Part shown: positions 1-5,061 of the stretch, one piece after another
How positions within the stretch are numbered: the first letter of the stretch is position 1
Layout: each line of letters begins with the position of its first letter
Assembly (NCBI GenBank): GCA_029974855.1
Contig: JARKQO010000393.1
Coordinates: forward strand, 1 to 6,251
Direction: 5' to 3'
DNA length: 6,251 bases
Source of the DNA: Eubacteriales bacterium
GTDB lineage: Bacteria; Bacillota_A; Clostridia; Christensenellales; Aristaeellaceae
Program-made: the position numbers and the translations under genes
The notes under the pieces: model-generated
Seen by the model: only the letters and a program-made list of their open reading frames with translations
Databases searched by the model: none
Told to the model about the DNA's origin: nothing

Positions 1-54
1 GATGATTTCAAAATAATGATATGCATGGATAGAGTATCTCTTAACCCCTTACCC

Positions 55-83
55 CTTTGAACCCCCTGAAAGGGGGTTCAAAG
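55..83. repeat. 13-bp perfect inverted repeat (hairpin) downstream of feoA
   Basis: The left arm (55-67, containing TTTGAACCCCCT) and right arm (71-83) are exact reverse complements around a 3-base GAA loop. It lies just beyond the FeoA stop codon on the minus strand, so it could end or protect the glycosyltransferase-feoA transcript. No run of T follows it on either strand, so it is not a textbook intrinsic terminator and I class it as a repeat. The remaining bases 1-54 are AT-richer and hold no gene, promoter or RNA I can support; C-rich steps occur at 44-55. Confidence 0.7.
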
Positions 84-91
84 AATGGGTT

Positions 92-112
92 CCCAGGGGC
101 TTAGCCCCTGGG
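92..112. repeat. 9-bp perfect inverted repeat whose loop is the feoA stop codon
   Basis: CCCAGGGGC (92-100) and GCCCCTGGG (104-112) pair perfectly around a 3-base loop, TTA, which on the minus strand is the TAA stop of the FeoA gene. A third, smaller palindrome, GGGGC-AGC-GCCCC, lies at 121-133 inside the coding 3' end. Three GC-rich hairpins within 80 bases look like a dispersed intergenic repeat, possibly acting in transcript ending or mRNA stability. That role is inference; the pairing is seen directly. Confidence 0.65.
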
Positions 113-409
113 CGGGGTTTGGGGCAGCGCCCCCATCGTCCCCCGTTCCTCCCCCCCGGCCCCGTTCTCCCCCAGCGTGATCTTCCGGGCGTCCTCCACC
201 CGGAGGGAGAGGGAATAGCCCCTCAGGTGGAACTCCAGGGGGTCGCCCATGGGGGCGGCTTTCTGGAGCAAAACGGACACGCCTGGGGTGATGCCCATGT
301 CCAGCAGGTGGCGGTGCAGCGCGCCCTCGCCCCCCACCTGGGCCACCACGCCCCTTTGGCCGGGTTTGAGATCCGCCAGGGTACGGGGTTTTTTGTCCTT
401 GCCGTTCAT
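101..409 (-). CDS. feoA: FeoA-domain protein (ferrous iron transport accessory family)
   Basis: This 102-residue protein is recognisable as a stand-alone FeoA, the small SH3-like cytoplasmic protein that in known systems assists the ferrous iron permease FeoB. The domain covers about residues 10-79: TLADLKPGQRG at the start, then LHRHLLDMGITPG (31-43), the family's hallmark stretch, and the closing strand LRVEDARKITL. The ATG at 409 is preceded by GGGAGG (416-421) six bases upstream. It starts 28 bases after the glycosyltransferase stop on the same strand, so the two are probably co-transcribed. No FeoB is visible, although one could lie beyond the left edge. Residues 80-102 exceed the usual FeoA length of roughly 75-80; this Gly/Pro-rich tail is encoded by palindromic repeat DNA and is probably not functional. 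The fold call is firm; a role in iron uptake is inferred from family alone. Confidence 0.85.
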   Translation of the reverse strand: MNGKDKKPRTLADLKPGQRGVVAQVGGEGALHRHLLDMGITPGVSVLLQKAAPMGDPLEFHLRGYSLSLRVEDARKITLGENGAGGEERGTMGALPQTPPRG

Positions 410-437
410 ACAGGGCCTCCCGGTTGGTTGTTGGGGG

Positions 438-1721
438 TCAAACCTTGATCAGGGGCATCCAGGGGTCGTCCTCCCGGAGCCATTTGCGCACCTCATGCTC
501 GATGATATTGGCGGCGATGACGGTGCCCTGTTCGTTGCGCAGGCGTTCCCCCACCTCCCGGGCGGCCACCCGGTAGGTTTTCACGGACACCAGGCTTTCC
601 AGGGCCTTGGCCAGCTTGGCGGCGGTGAGCTTCTCCCGCCGGATAGGCCTGGGGCCCAGGCCCAGCATCCGCACCCGCATGGCCCAGAAGGGCTGGTCCC
701 CGCCGAAGGGAATGGCCAAGGTGGGCCGCCCGGCCAAAAGGCCCGCCGCGGTAGTGCCCGCGCCCCCGTGGTGCACCACAGCCGCCACCCGCTCAAAGAG
801 CCAGCCATGGGGCACGTAGCCCACCACGTGCACGTTCTTCCGCTTGGGCACCTCCACGTCGCCCCAGCCGGTGGACAGCACGGCCCGCACCCCGCTGCGC
901 TCCACGGCCTCCAGCACGATGCCCAGGGTTTCCCCCATGTCCCCGCTGGTCATGGAGCCAAAGCCGATGTACACAGGCTTGGGCGTGGCTTTCAGGAACT
1001 CCTCCAGCTCCGCGTCCGGGGTGAAGTCCTGGCCCTCGTCATCCAGCCAGAAGCCGGTCATGTGGATGTTCTCCCCCCAGGAGCGGGGCCTGGGCATCAG
1101 CAGGGGGCTGATGGCGTACAGCACGGGGATCAGGTGCCCGTTCAAGTAATAGTTGGGCTCCGCCTGGAGCTTCCGGGGGCTCATGCCGTGCTCCCTGCGC
1201 CAATCCGCCAGGTACCAGCGCTCCAGGCTGTTGATAAGCAAATAGGCCAGCTGGTAGCTCATCAGGTTCCAGCCCTTGCCCGCCCGCTGGCCCGGGGCGG
1301 AGGAAATGGGGGTGGTGCTGGTGGGGTCCATGGGGAAATAGTGGGTCTGAATAAAGGGCACGCCCCGCACCTCGGCCATGGACTGGATCACCGAGCCCAG
1401 GTAGGTGGACACGATCACGTCGCAACCCTGGCTGGCGGCCTCCAAATCCGCCAAAAAGGGCGTGATGATGGCCTCCAGGCCGTCCTTCACCTGCTTCAAA
1501 TACCCGATGCCGCTGGTGCCGGGCTTCATCAGCTTGCTCATCAGCAGCTTCACGTCCCCAGTGAGGGGCAAAAACCGCATGCCTTCCCGCAGCACCATCT
1601 CCCGGAATTCCCCAAAGGCGCAGATGCCCACGTCATGGCCCCGCTTGGTCAGCTCCCGCCCCAGCAGCACATAAGGCCGCACATCGCCGGTGGAACCGAT
1701 GCAGATCAGGTGATAGCGCAT
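438..1721 (-). CDS. Glycosyltransferase, GT1/GT28 fold, sterol-glucosyltransferase-like
   Basis: This 427-residue, two-domain GT-B enzyme is expected to transfer a sugar from a nucleotide donor (UDP-glucose in the closest relatives I recall) to a lipid or small-molecule acceptor at the cytoplasmic side. The N-terminal acceptor domain opens with the Gly-rich loop GSTGDVRP (9-16). The C-terminal donor domain begins near VYIGFGSM (250-257) and carries VVGYVPHGWLFERV (299-312), the nucleotide-binding HHGGAGTTAAGLLAG (317-331) and the sugar-binding PFGGDQPFW (338-346), where Asp342-Gln343 would contact the sugar. This signature is shared with fungal and plant sterol glucosyltransferases and bacterial macrolide or rhamnolipid transferases. 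Length is normal and no signal peptide is seen. The ATG at 1721 has GGAGGGG (1728-1734) six bases upstream. It leads a probable two-gene operon with feoA. The acceptor cannot be read from sequence. Confidence 0.9.
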   Translation of the reverse strand: MRYHLICIGSTGDVRPYVLLGRELTKRGHDVGICAFGEFREMVLREGMRFLPLTGDVKLLMSKLMKPGTSGIGYLKQVKDGLEAIITPFLADLEAASQGCDVIVSTYLGSVIQSMAEVRGVPFIQTHYFPMDPTSTTPISSAPGQRAGKGWNLMSYQLAYLLINSLERWYLADWRREHGMSPRKLQAEPNYYLNGHLIPVLYAISPLLMPRPRSWGENIHMTGFWLDDEGQDFTPDAELEEFLKATPKPVYIGFGSMTSGDMGETLGIVLEAVERSGVRAVLSTGWGDVEVPKRKNVHVVGYVPHGWLFERVAAVVHHGGAGTTAAGLLAGRPTLAIPFGGDQPFWAMRVRMLGLGPRPIRREKLTAAKLAKALESLVSVKTYRVAAREVGERLRNEQGTVIAANIIEHEVRKWLREDDPWMPLIKV

Positions 1722-1772
1722 CCCAAACCCCTCCGTTTTTTGGTGGTTACACCCAAGGACTTCCCACCTTCC

Positions 1773-1801
1773 AGTATAGCGCAGGGCTTGGGCAAATGCA
1801 A
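1773..1801 (-). promoter_or_regulatory. Predicted sigma-70-type promoter for the glycosyltransferase-feoA pair
   Basis: Reading the minus strand, TTGCAT (1801-1796) is followed after 17 bases by TATACT (1778-1773), close to the TTGACA/TATAAT consensus. Initiation would fall near 1766, leaving a leader of about 45 bases before the ATG at 1721. I see no clear operator beside it. Confidence 0.5.
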
Positions 1802-1851
1802 CGGAAAGGAGGAAGGGTTTTGCGGAACGGGAGTGGGGTTGGCGTTCGCCC

Positions 1852-1881
1852 TTTACAGAACACCCGTTCTTGTGATATGAT
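1852..1881 (+). promoter_or_regulatory. Predicted extended -10 promoter for the ycaQ-like/sfsA operon
   Basis: TTTACA (1852-1857) and TATGAT (1876-1881) are separated by 18 bases, and TGA directly before the -10 makes it an extended -10 (TGnTATGAT). Initiation would be near 1888, about 33 bases ahead of the start codon at 1921. The spacer contains a short palindrome (see next entry). Confidence 0.5.
1857..1870. promoter_or_regulatory. Short inverted repeat in the promoter spacer, possible operator
   Basis: AGAAC and GTTCT pair around an ACCC loop, lying between the -35 and -10 boxes of the rightward promoter. The position would suit a repressor site, but arms of only 5 bases can arise by chance and no known regulator site is matched. 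Confidence 0.2.
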
Positions 1882-1920
1882 GCCAGTATTATTTATGCTA
1901 CTGCTAAGGAGAGTGCCGCC

Positions 1921-3147
1921 ATGCCCCCCACCGTTTCCAAGGAACAGGCCCGGCGTTTCTTGCTCCGGAAGCACGGCCTGCTGGGCCCCACCCCCTTTTC
2001 GGGCAAGGAAGGCATTTTGGCCTATGTGCGCCAGGCGGGCTGTGTCCAGTACGACCCGGTGGACGTATGCGGCAAAAGCCACGAGCTGGCCTTCCTTAGC
2101 AGGGTGGAGGGCTTCGCCCCGGCCCTGCTCCGGGAGCTGCTCTATGAGGACCGGCTTCTGATGGACTTTTGGGACAAGAACATGTCCTTGGTGCTGACGG
2201 AGGAATGGCCCTATTTTGAGCCTGTGCGGGAAAGCTACCGCCAGGATGTCCGCAGCCGGGACGCCATCGACGCGGTGGCGGACCGGGTTCGCGCCCATTT
2301 GAAGGCCCACGGCCACGCCAGCTCCCAGGAGCTGCCCCTGGAGGGCAAGGCCGACTGGTATTGGAGCCAGACCGCTTTGAGCCGCGCCGCCCTGGAGTGC
2401 CTGTACTTCCGGGGGGAGCTGGTGGTGCACCACAAGAAGGGCACGGTGAAAAGCTACGCCCTGGCGGAGGATTGCCTGCCCCGGGAGCTCCTTTCCGCCC
2501 CCAACCCCTGCCAAACCTCGGCGGACCAGCAGGCCTGGCAGGCCCTGCGGCGCATCGGGGCCGTGGGGCTGCTGTGGAACCGGGCCTCGGACGCCTGGCT
2601 GGGGATGAGCGGCTTCACCGGCCAGAGCCGGGAGACTGCCTTTGGCCGCCTGCAGCGGGAGGGGGCCATCCTCCCCGTCCAGGTGGAGGGGCTTCCCGCG
2701 CCCCTATACCTGCGCCGGGAGGACCAGGCCCTGCTGGCCGCCTGCCAAAAGCCCTTCGCGGGCAAAAAGCGGGTGCGCTTCCTGGCTCCTTTGGACTGCC
2801 TGATGTGGGACCGGAAGCTGATCCAGGCGCTGTTTGACTTTTCCTACAAATGGGAAATCTACAACCCGGAGGCCCAGCGCCGGTTCAGCTACTATGTGCT
2901 GCCGGTGCTCTACGGCCAGCGCTTTGCCGGCCGGGTGGAGCCCCTGTGCGACCGCAAGGGAAAAACCTTGGTCATGAAGCGCTTCTGGGCGGAGAAGGGC
3001 TTCCCCGTCACCGACGCCTTCCGGGCCGCCCTGGAAACGGAGGCCCGGCGGCTGGCGGACTTCCACGGCCTGCCTTTGATCCGCTGGGAGGAGGGCTTCT
3101 GGTACAACCAGCCCAGGGAGATTGCCGCCCCCAAGGAGGAAGCATGA
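1921..3147 (+). CDS. YcaQ/AlkX-family winged-helix DNA glycosylase-like protein
   Basis: At 408 residues this matches the length of the YcaQ (AlkX/AlkZ-like, HTH_42) family, whose characterised members are DNA glycosylases that remove bulky alkylated bases and unhook interstrand crosslinks. The N-terminus has SKEQARRFLLRKHGL (6-20), then CVQYDPVDV (41-49); Gln43-Tyr44-Asp45 fits the catalytic Q-hydrophobic-D motif of the E. coli YcaQ-like branch. A winged-helix segment follows around GHASSQELPLEGK (131-143), and the family's strongly conserved core LDCLMWDRKLIQALFDFSYKWEIY lies at 291-314, continuing through YYVLPVLYGQRFAGRVE (324-340). AAGGAG (1906-1911) sits nine bases before the ATG. It leads an operon, overlapping sfsA by ATGA. 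No signal peptide or membrane segment is seen, so it should be cytoplasmic. Family is firm; glycosylase activity is inferred from the motif, and many relatives are annotated only as winged-helix proteins. Confidence 0.88.
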   Translation: MPPTVSKEQARRFLLRKHGLLGPTPFSGKEGILAYVRQAGCVQYDPVDVCGKSHELAFLSRVEGFAPALLRELLYEDRLLMDFWDKNMSLVLTEEWPYFEPVRESYRQDVRSRDAIDAVADRVRAHLKAHGHASSQELPLEGKADWYWSQTALSRAALECLYFRGELVVHHKKGTVKSYALAEDCLPRELLSAPNPCQTSADQQAWQALRRIGAVGLLWNRASDAWLGMSGFTGQSRETAFGRLQREGAILPVQVEGLPAPLYLRREDQALLAACQKPFAGKKRVRFLAPLDCLMWDRKLIQALFDFSYKWEIYNPEAQRRFSYYVLPVLYGQRFAGRVEPLCDRKGKTLVMKRFWAEKGFPVTDAFRAALETEARRLADFHGLPLIRWEEGFWYNQPREIAAPKEEA

Positions 3148-3827
3148 TCTACCGGAACCCCACCCCCGGGGTCTTTGTGTCCCGGCCCAACCGCTTCATC
3201 GCCATGGTTCAGGTGGAGGGCAGCGTGCAGCGCTGCCACGTGAAAAACACAGGCCGCTGCCGGGAGCTGCTTTTGCCCGGGGCCAAGCTGGTGCTGAACA
3301 AGGCGGACAACCCCGCCCGGGCCACCCCCTACGACGTGGTGGCCGTGTACAAGGGGGACACCCTCGTCAACATGGACAGCTACGCCCCCAACCTGGCCTT
3401 TGGGGAATACCTGCGCCAGGGCCGCTTTTTGCCGGACATCACCTTGGTGAAGCCAGAGGCCCGGTTTCAGTCCTCCCGGTTTGATTTCTACGCGGAAACC
3501 CCGCAAAAGAAAATTTTCATCGAGGTGAAGGGCGTAACCCTGGAGGAGGAGGGCGTGGGCCTGTTCCCGGACGCCCCCACCGAGCGTGGGGCCAAGCACC
3601 TGGGGGAACTGGCCCGGGCCGTAACCATGGGGTATGAGGCCCACGCGGTGTTCGTGATCCAGCTGAAGGGCTGCACCTTGTTCCGCCCCCACAGCGCCAT
3701 GGACCCCGCCTTCGCCAAGGCCGTGCTGGAGGCCGCCAAGGCCGGGGTGCGCCTGTGGGCGCTGGATTGTGTGGTGACGGAAGGCGGCATGGACATTGAC
3801 GCCCCGGTGGAGATACGGTTGGAATAA
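3144..3827 (+). CDS. sfsA: SfsA family DNA/RNA nuclease
   Basis: This 227-residue protein is SfsA, first named in E. coli for stimulating sugar (maltose) fermentation and now placed among PD-(D/E)xK nucleases. The N-terminal OB-like part carries HVKNTGRCREL (32-42), matching the conserved xxNTGxxxEL-type signature. The nuclease core shows RFDFYAE (112-118) with Asp114 and IFIEVKGVTL (124-133), giving the D...ExK residues Asp114, Glu127 and Lys129. FPDAPTERGAKHLGEL (141-156) is the other family hallmark. Length is normal. The ATG overlaps the upstream stop codon as ATGA, and AAGGAGGA (3133-3140) inside the upstream gene serves as its ribosome site, so translation is probably coupled to the YcaQ-like gene. 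An in-frame reading upstream of this ATG exists but overlaps the YcaQ-like gene and lacks family similarity. It should be cytoplasmic. The biological substrate in Gram-positives is not known to me. Confidence 0.93.
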   Translation: MIYRNPTPGVFVSRPNRFIAMVQVEGSVQRCHVKNTGRCRELLLPGAKLVLNKADNPARATPYDVVAVYKGDTLVNMDSYAPNLAFGEYLRQGRFLPDITLVKPEARFQSSRFDFYAETPQKKIFIEVKGVTLEEEGVGLFPDAPTERGAKHLGELARAVTMGYEAHAVFVIQLKGCTLFRPHSAMDPAFAKAVLEAAKAGVRLWALDCVVTEGGMDIDAPVEIRLE

Positions 3828-3828
3828 A

Positions 3829-3833
3829 GGAGG
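3829..3833 (+). promoter_or_regulatory. Ribosome binding site of the orphan gene, next to the sfsA stop
   Basis: GGAGG starts two bases after the sfsA TAA (3825-3827) and lies five bases before the ATG at 3839. It fixes that start over the internal ATG at 3881 (Met15), which has no comparable site, and implies read-through from sfsA rather than a separate promoter. Confidence 0.7.
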
Positions 3834-3838
3834 TACCT

Positions 3839-4477
3839 ATGCAAGAGGCGCATCATCGGCAGCAGGATCAAAACCCGGACATGAAAACACAGCCGAACTG
3901 GATAACGCGTCACCCTTGGCTTACGATGACAGGGCTCGGGTTGCTTTTGGTTTATGCGTTGCTTCAGGGAGTGTGGCCGGGAAAGCAACAAATGTACATC
4001 AACGCCTATGTGTACACCCAAAGCCCTTATGCGGAAACCCGAAAATACAATGAACATACGGATCATCAAACGATATCCCTCGCGCCCAAGGTGGATGTCG
4101 CTTATTCCCATGGCGCAATATCCGACAAAACAATCCGTTTACGATATGACCTGAAATCCGGCGTATCCTCATTCGCGCTCTCCGGCAACTATGGCGTGCA
4201 TGGTTATTCTTGTTCGATTCCTAAACAGAATATTTTGCAATGGCTGCCAGATGTGCAGCTCGATCAGGATATCGCGGTGAACTTTGGTTTTTTCAATACG
4301 GGTAAGGCCGGCAACGGCTATGAAGGTCATTTGACGCTTTATTTTTGGGAACAGGATGGACAGCTGTATGCAAAAGCCGACCTGTCTGTAGTATATCAGC
4401 AAAGGGGCTGGCACGAAACGGACCGGTACGAGGGGCCTTTGACCGACCAGAGGGTCGCGTTTGGCTTTGAAATGTAG
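3839..4477 (+). CDS. Hypothetical membrane-anchored protein, lower GC than neighbours
   Basis: I do not recognise this 212-residue protein. A polar N-terminus (1-26, rich in Gln, His and Asp) leads to one hydrophobic segment, about WLTMTGLGLLLVYALLQGVW (27-46). There is no good lipobox or cleavage site, so a single-pass anchor with the bulk outside the cell is likely. The remaining about 165 residues alternate hydrophobic and polar residues with many Tyr, Gly and Asp, suggesting a beta-rich extracytoplasmic domain; there is one Cys (125), so no internal disulfide. The ribosome site abuts the sfsA stop, 11 bases away, so it is probably the last gene of that operon. Base composition differs: rows of 60 bases here hold about 40-52% GC by eye against about 77% in a row of the YcaQ-like gene, and codons such as ATA and GAT are common. 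That suggests recent acquisition. Coding is supported by the intact frame and ribosome site. Confidence 0.75.
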   Translation: MQEAHHRQQDQNPDMKTQPNWITRHPWLTMTGLGLLLVYALLQGVWPGKQQMYINAYVYTQSPYAETRKYNEHTDHQTISLAPKVDVAYSHGAISDKTIRLRYDLKSGVSSFALSGNYGVHGYSCSIPKQNILQWLPDVQLDQDIAVNFGFFNTGKAGNGYEGHLTLYFWEQDGQLYAKADLSVVYQQRGWHETDRYEGPLTDQRVAFGFEM

Positions 4478-4536
4478 CGCGGGCGTTCGGATATTGGATC
4501 AAAGAGGCATTTGCCGCTTCCTGAGAAAAACAATCC

Positions 4537-4557
4537 GGGAACAATCGGTAGGTTCCC
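4537..4557 (+). terminator. Weak candidate terminator hairpin ahead of perR
   Basis: GGGAAC (4537-4542) and GTTCCC (4552-4557) pair around a 9-base loop, followed by T-rich but interrupted sequence. It is well placed to end the operon finishing at 4477. The stem is short, the loop long, and the T-rich stretch doubles as the perR promoter, so the call is tentative. The rest of 4478-4559 shows nothing else I can support. Confidence 0.25.
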
Positions 4558-4559
4558 TC

Positions 4560-4588
4560 TTGACATCCTCTTCTTTTTGATTTAGAAT
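4560..4588 (+). promoter_or_regulatory. Sigma-70-type promoter of perR-katA
   Basis: A perfect TTGACA (4560-4565), a 17-base spacer and TAGAAT (4583-4588) make this the strongest promoter in the window. Initiation is predicted near 4595, about 30 bases before the perR start. The -10 box abuts and shares one base with the PerR/Fur-type palindrome, so transcription should be blocked when the repressor is bound. Confidence 0.8.
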
Positions 4589-4602
4589 AAGAATCATTCT
4601 TA
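4588..4602. promoter_or_regulatory. PerR/Fur-type operator, perfect 7-1-7 palindrome
   Basis: TAAGAAT-C-ATTCTTA is an exact 15-base palindrome of the 7-1-7 form used by Fur-family repressors. Each arm agrees at 5 of 7 places with the Per box (TTATAATnATTATAA) and at 5 of 7 with the Fur box half-site as I recall them. Its centre, 4595, coincides with the predicted transcription start. Because the gene directly downstream encodes a PerR-like protein, self-repression with relief by peroxide is the natural reading. Confidence 0.8.
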
Positions 4603-4611
4603 ATTTGAGGC

Positions 4612-4616
4612 AGGAG
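4612..4616 (+). promoter_or_regulatory. Ribosome binding site that decides the perR GTG start
   Basis: AGGAG lies nine bases before the GTG at 4626. An in-frame TGA at 4617-4619 sits between the two, so no earlier start in this frame is possible and the short N-terminus of the repressor is real. A GTG at 4616 opens another frame but overlaps this site and yields no family similarity. Confidence 0.65.
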
Positions 4617-4625
4617 TGAAGCCCC

Positions 4626-5021
4626 GTGACGAAAGTGCAAAGAGTGCTCCTGGACATCCTTCATCAGTCCACCGATCACCTCACCGCCGACCAGGTCTAC
4701 TGGCAGGCGAAGCACGTCGTCCCCTCGGTTTCCGTGGGCACGGTCTACCGGAACCTGAATCAGTTCGTCCTCTCGGGGCAGCTCCGCCGGGTGTCGCGCC
4801 CCAGCGCCCCGGACCGCTTCGAGGCGAACCTGGTTCCCCACGACCACGCGGTGTGCCGGGGCTGCGGCCGCATCATCGACGTAAACATCCCGGAGCTGGC
4901 GTCCTTCATCGCCTCCCATTGCGATTTGGACATCCGCTCCGTGAACGTGATGATCGACGACCTGTGCCCCGCCTGCGCCCGGGAGGACGGCTCCCCGCCG
5001 TCCCCAATGCCCCCGGCCTAA
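4626..5021 (+). CDS. perR: PerR-type Fur family repressor (peroxide sensor)
   Basis: This 131-residue protein is a Fur-family metal-dependent repressor. The winged helix includes [26 protein letters not shown] (19-44), whose SVGTVYRNL is the recognition-helix signature. A structural zinc site is given by Cys77, Cys80, Cys114 and Cys117. By remembered alignment with Bacillus subtilis PerR, the regulatory ligands His37, Asp85, His91, His93 and Asp104 correspond to His18, Glu66, His72, His74 and Asp85. Asp at the last position and His18 favour PerR over Fur or Zur; Glu66 is the Fur-like exception. In PerR, iron-bound peroxide oxidises the two sensor His residues and releases DNA. The start is GTG, and the protein begins at the TxxQR segment, lacking the usual first helix. 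The C-terminal tail (120-131) is Pro-rich. It precedes katA by 40 bases and follows its own probable operator. Fur-type is certain; PerR is likely. Confidence 0.85.
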   Translation: MTKVQRVLLDILHQSTDHLTADQVYWQAKHVVPSVSVGTVYRNLNQFVLSGQLRRVSRPSAPDRFEANLVPHDHAVCRGCGRIIDVNIPELASFIASHCDLDIRSVNVMIDDLCPACAREDGSPPSPMPPA

Positions 5022-5048
5022 TGCCTTCGGCCTCAAGCATATGAAAAA

Positions 5049-5053
5049 GGAGG
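5049..5053 (+). promoter_or_regulatory. Ribosome binding site that decides the katA start
   Basis: GGAGG within AAAAAGGAGGAG lies eight bases before the ATG at 5062. The in-frame ATG at 5041 would place this site inside the gene and has no ribosome site of its own, and GTG at 5059 is adjacent but a weaker start, so 5062 is preferred. Confidence 0.75.
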
Positions 5054-5061
5054 AGTTTGTG

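Noticed and set aside
12..28. AT-rich stretch with TAATGATAT as a possible Fur box near feoA
   Set aside because: No second arm in a 7-1-7 arrangement, and it lies downstream of feoA rather than upstream of any visible gene.
249..1880. Long 543-codon plus-strand open frame opposite the glycosyltransferase
   Set aside because: It is rich in His, Gly, Pro and Gln with no recognisable domain, runs antisense to a clear glycosyltransferase with all motifs, and has no ribosome site. High-GC codon bias explains the missing stops.
1747..2514. 255-codon minus-strand frame crossing the divergent promoter region and the start of the YcaQ-like gene
   Set aside because: No family similarity and antisense to a strongly supported gene; a composition shadow.
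2850..3143. N-terminal extension of SfsA by using an upstream in-frame start at 2850
   Set aside because: The extension overlaps the YcaQ-like gene, has no SfsA similarity, and the ATG at 3144 has a good ribosome site and yields the normal family length.
5015..5032. GGCC-based hairpin between perR and katA as a terminator
   Set aside because: Only 3-4 base pairs and no T-run; too weak to separate the two genes.
4616..5044. Alternative frame starting at GTG 4616 over perR
   Set aside because: The product is Arg/Pro-rich without known motifs, while the GTG 4626 frame encodes a complete Fur-type protein.
5041..5061. katA start at ATG 5041
   Set aside because: It is in frame but lacks a ribosome site, and the strong GGAGG at 5049-5053 would then lie inside the gene.
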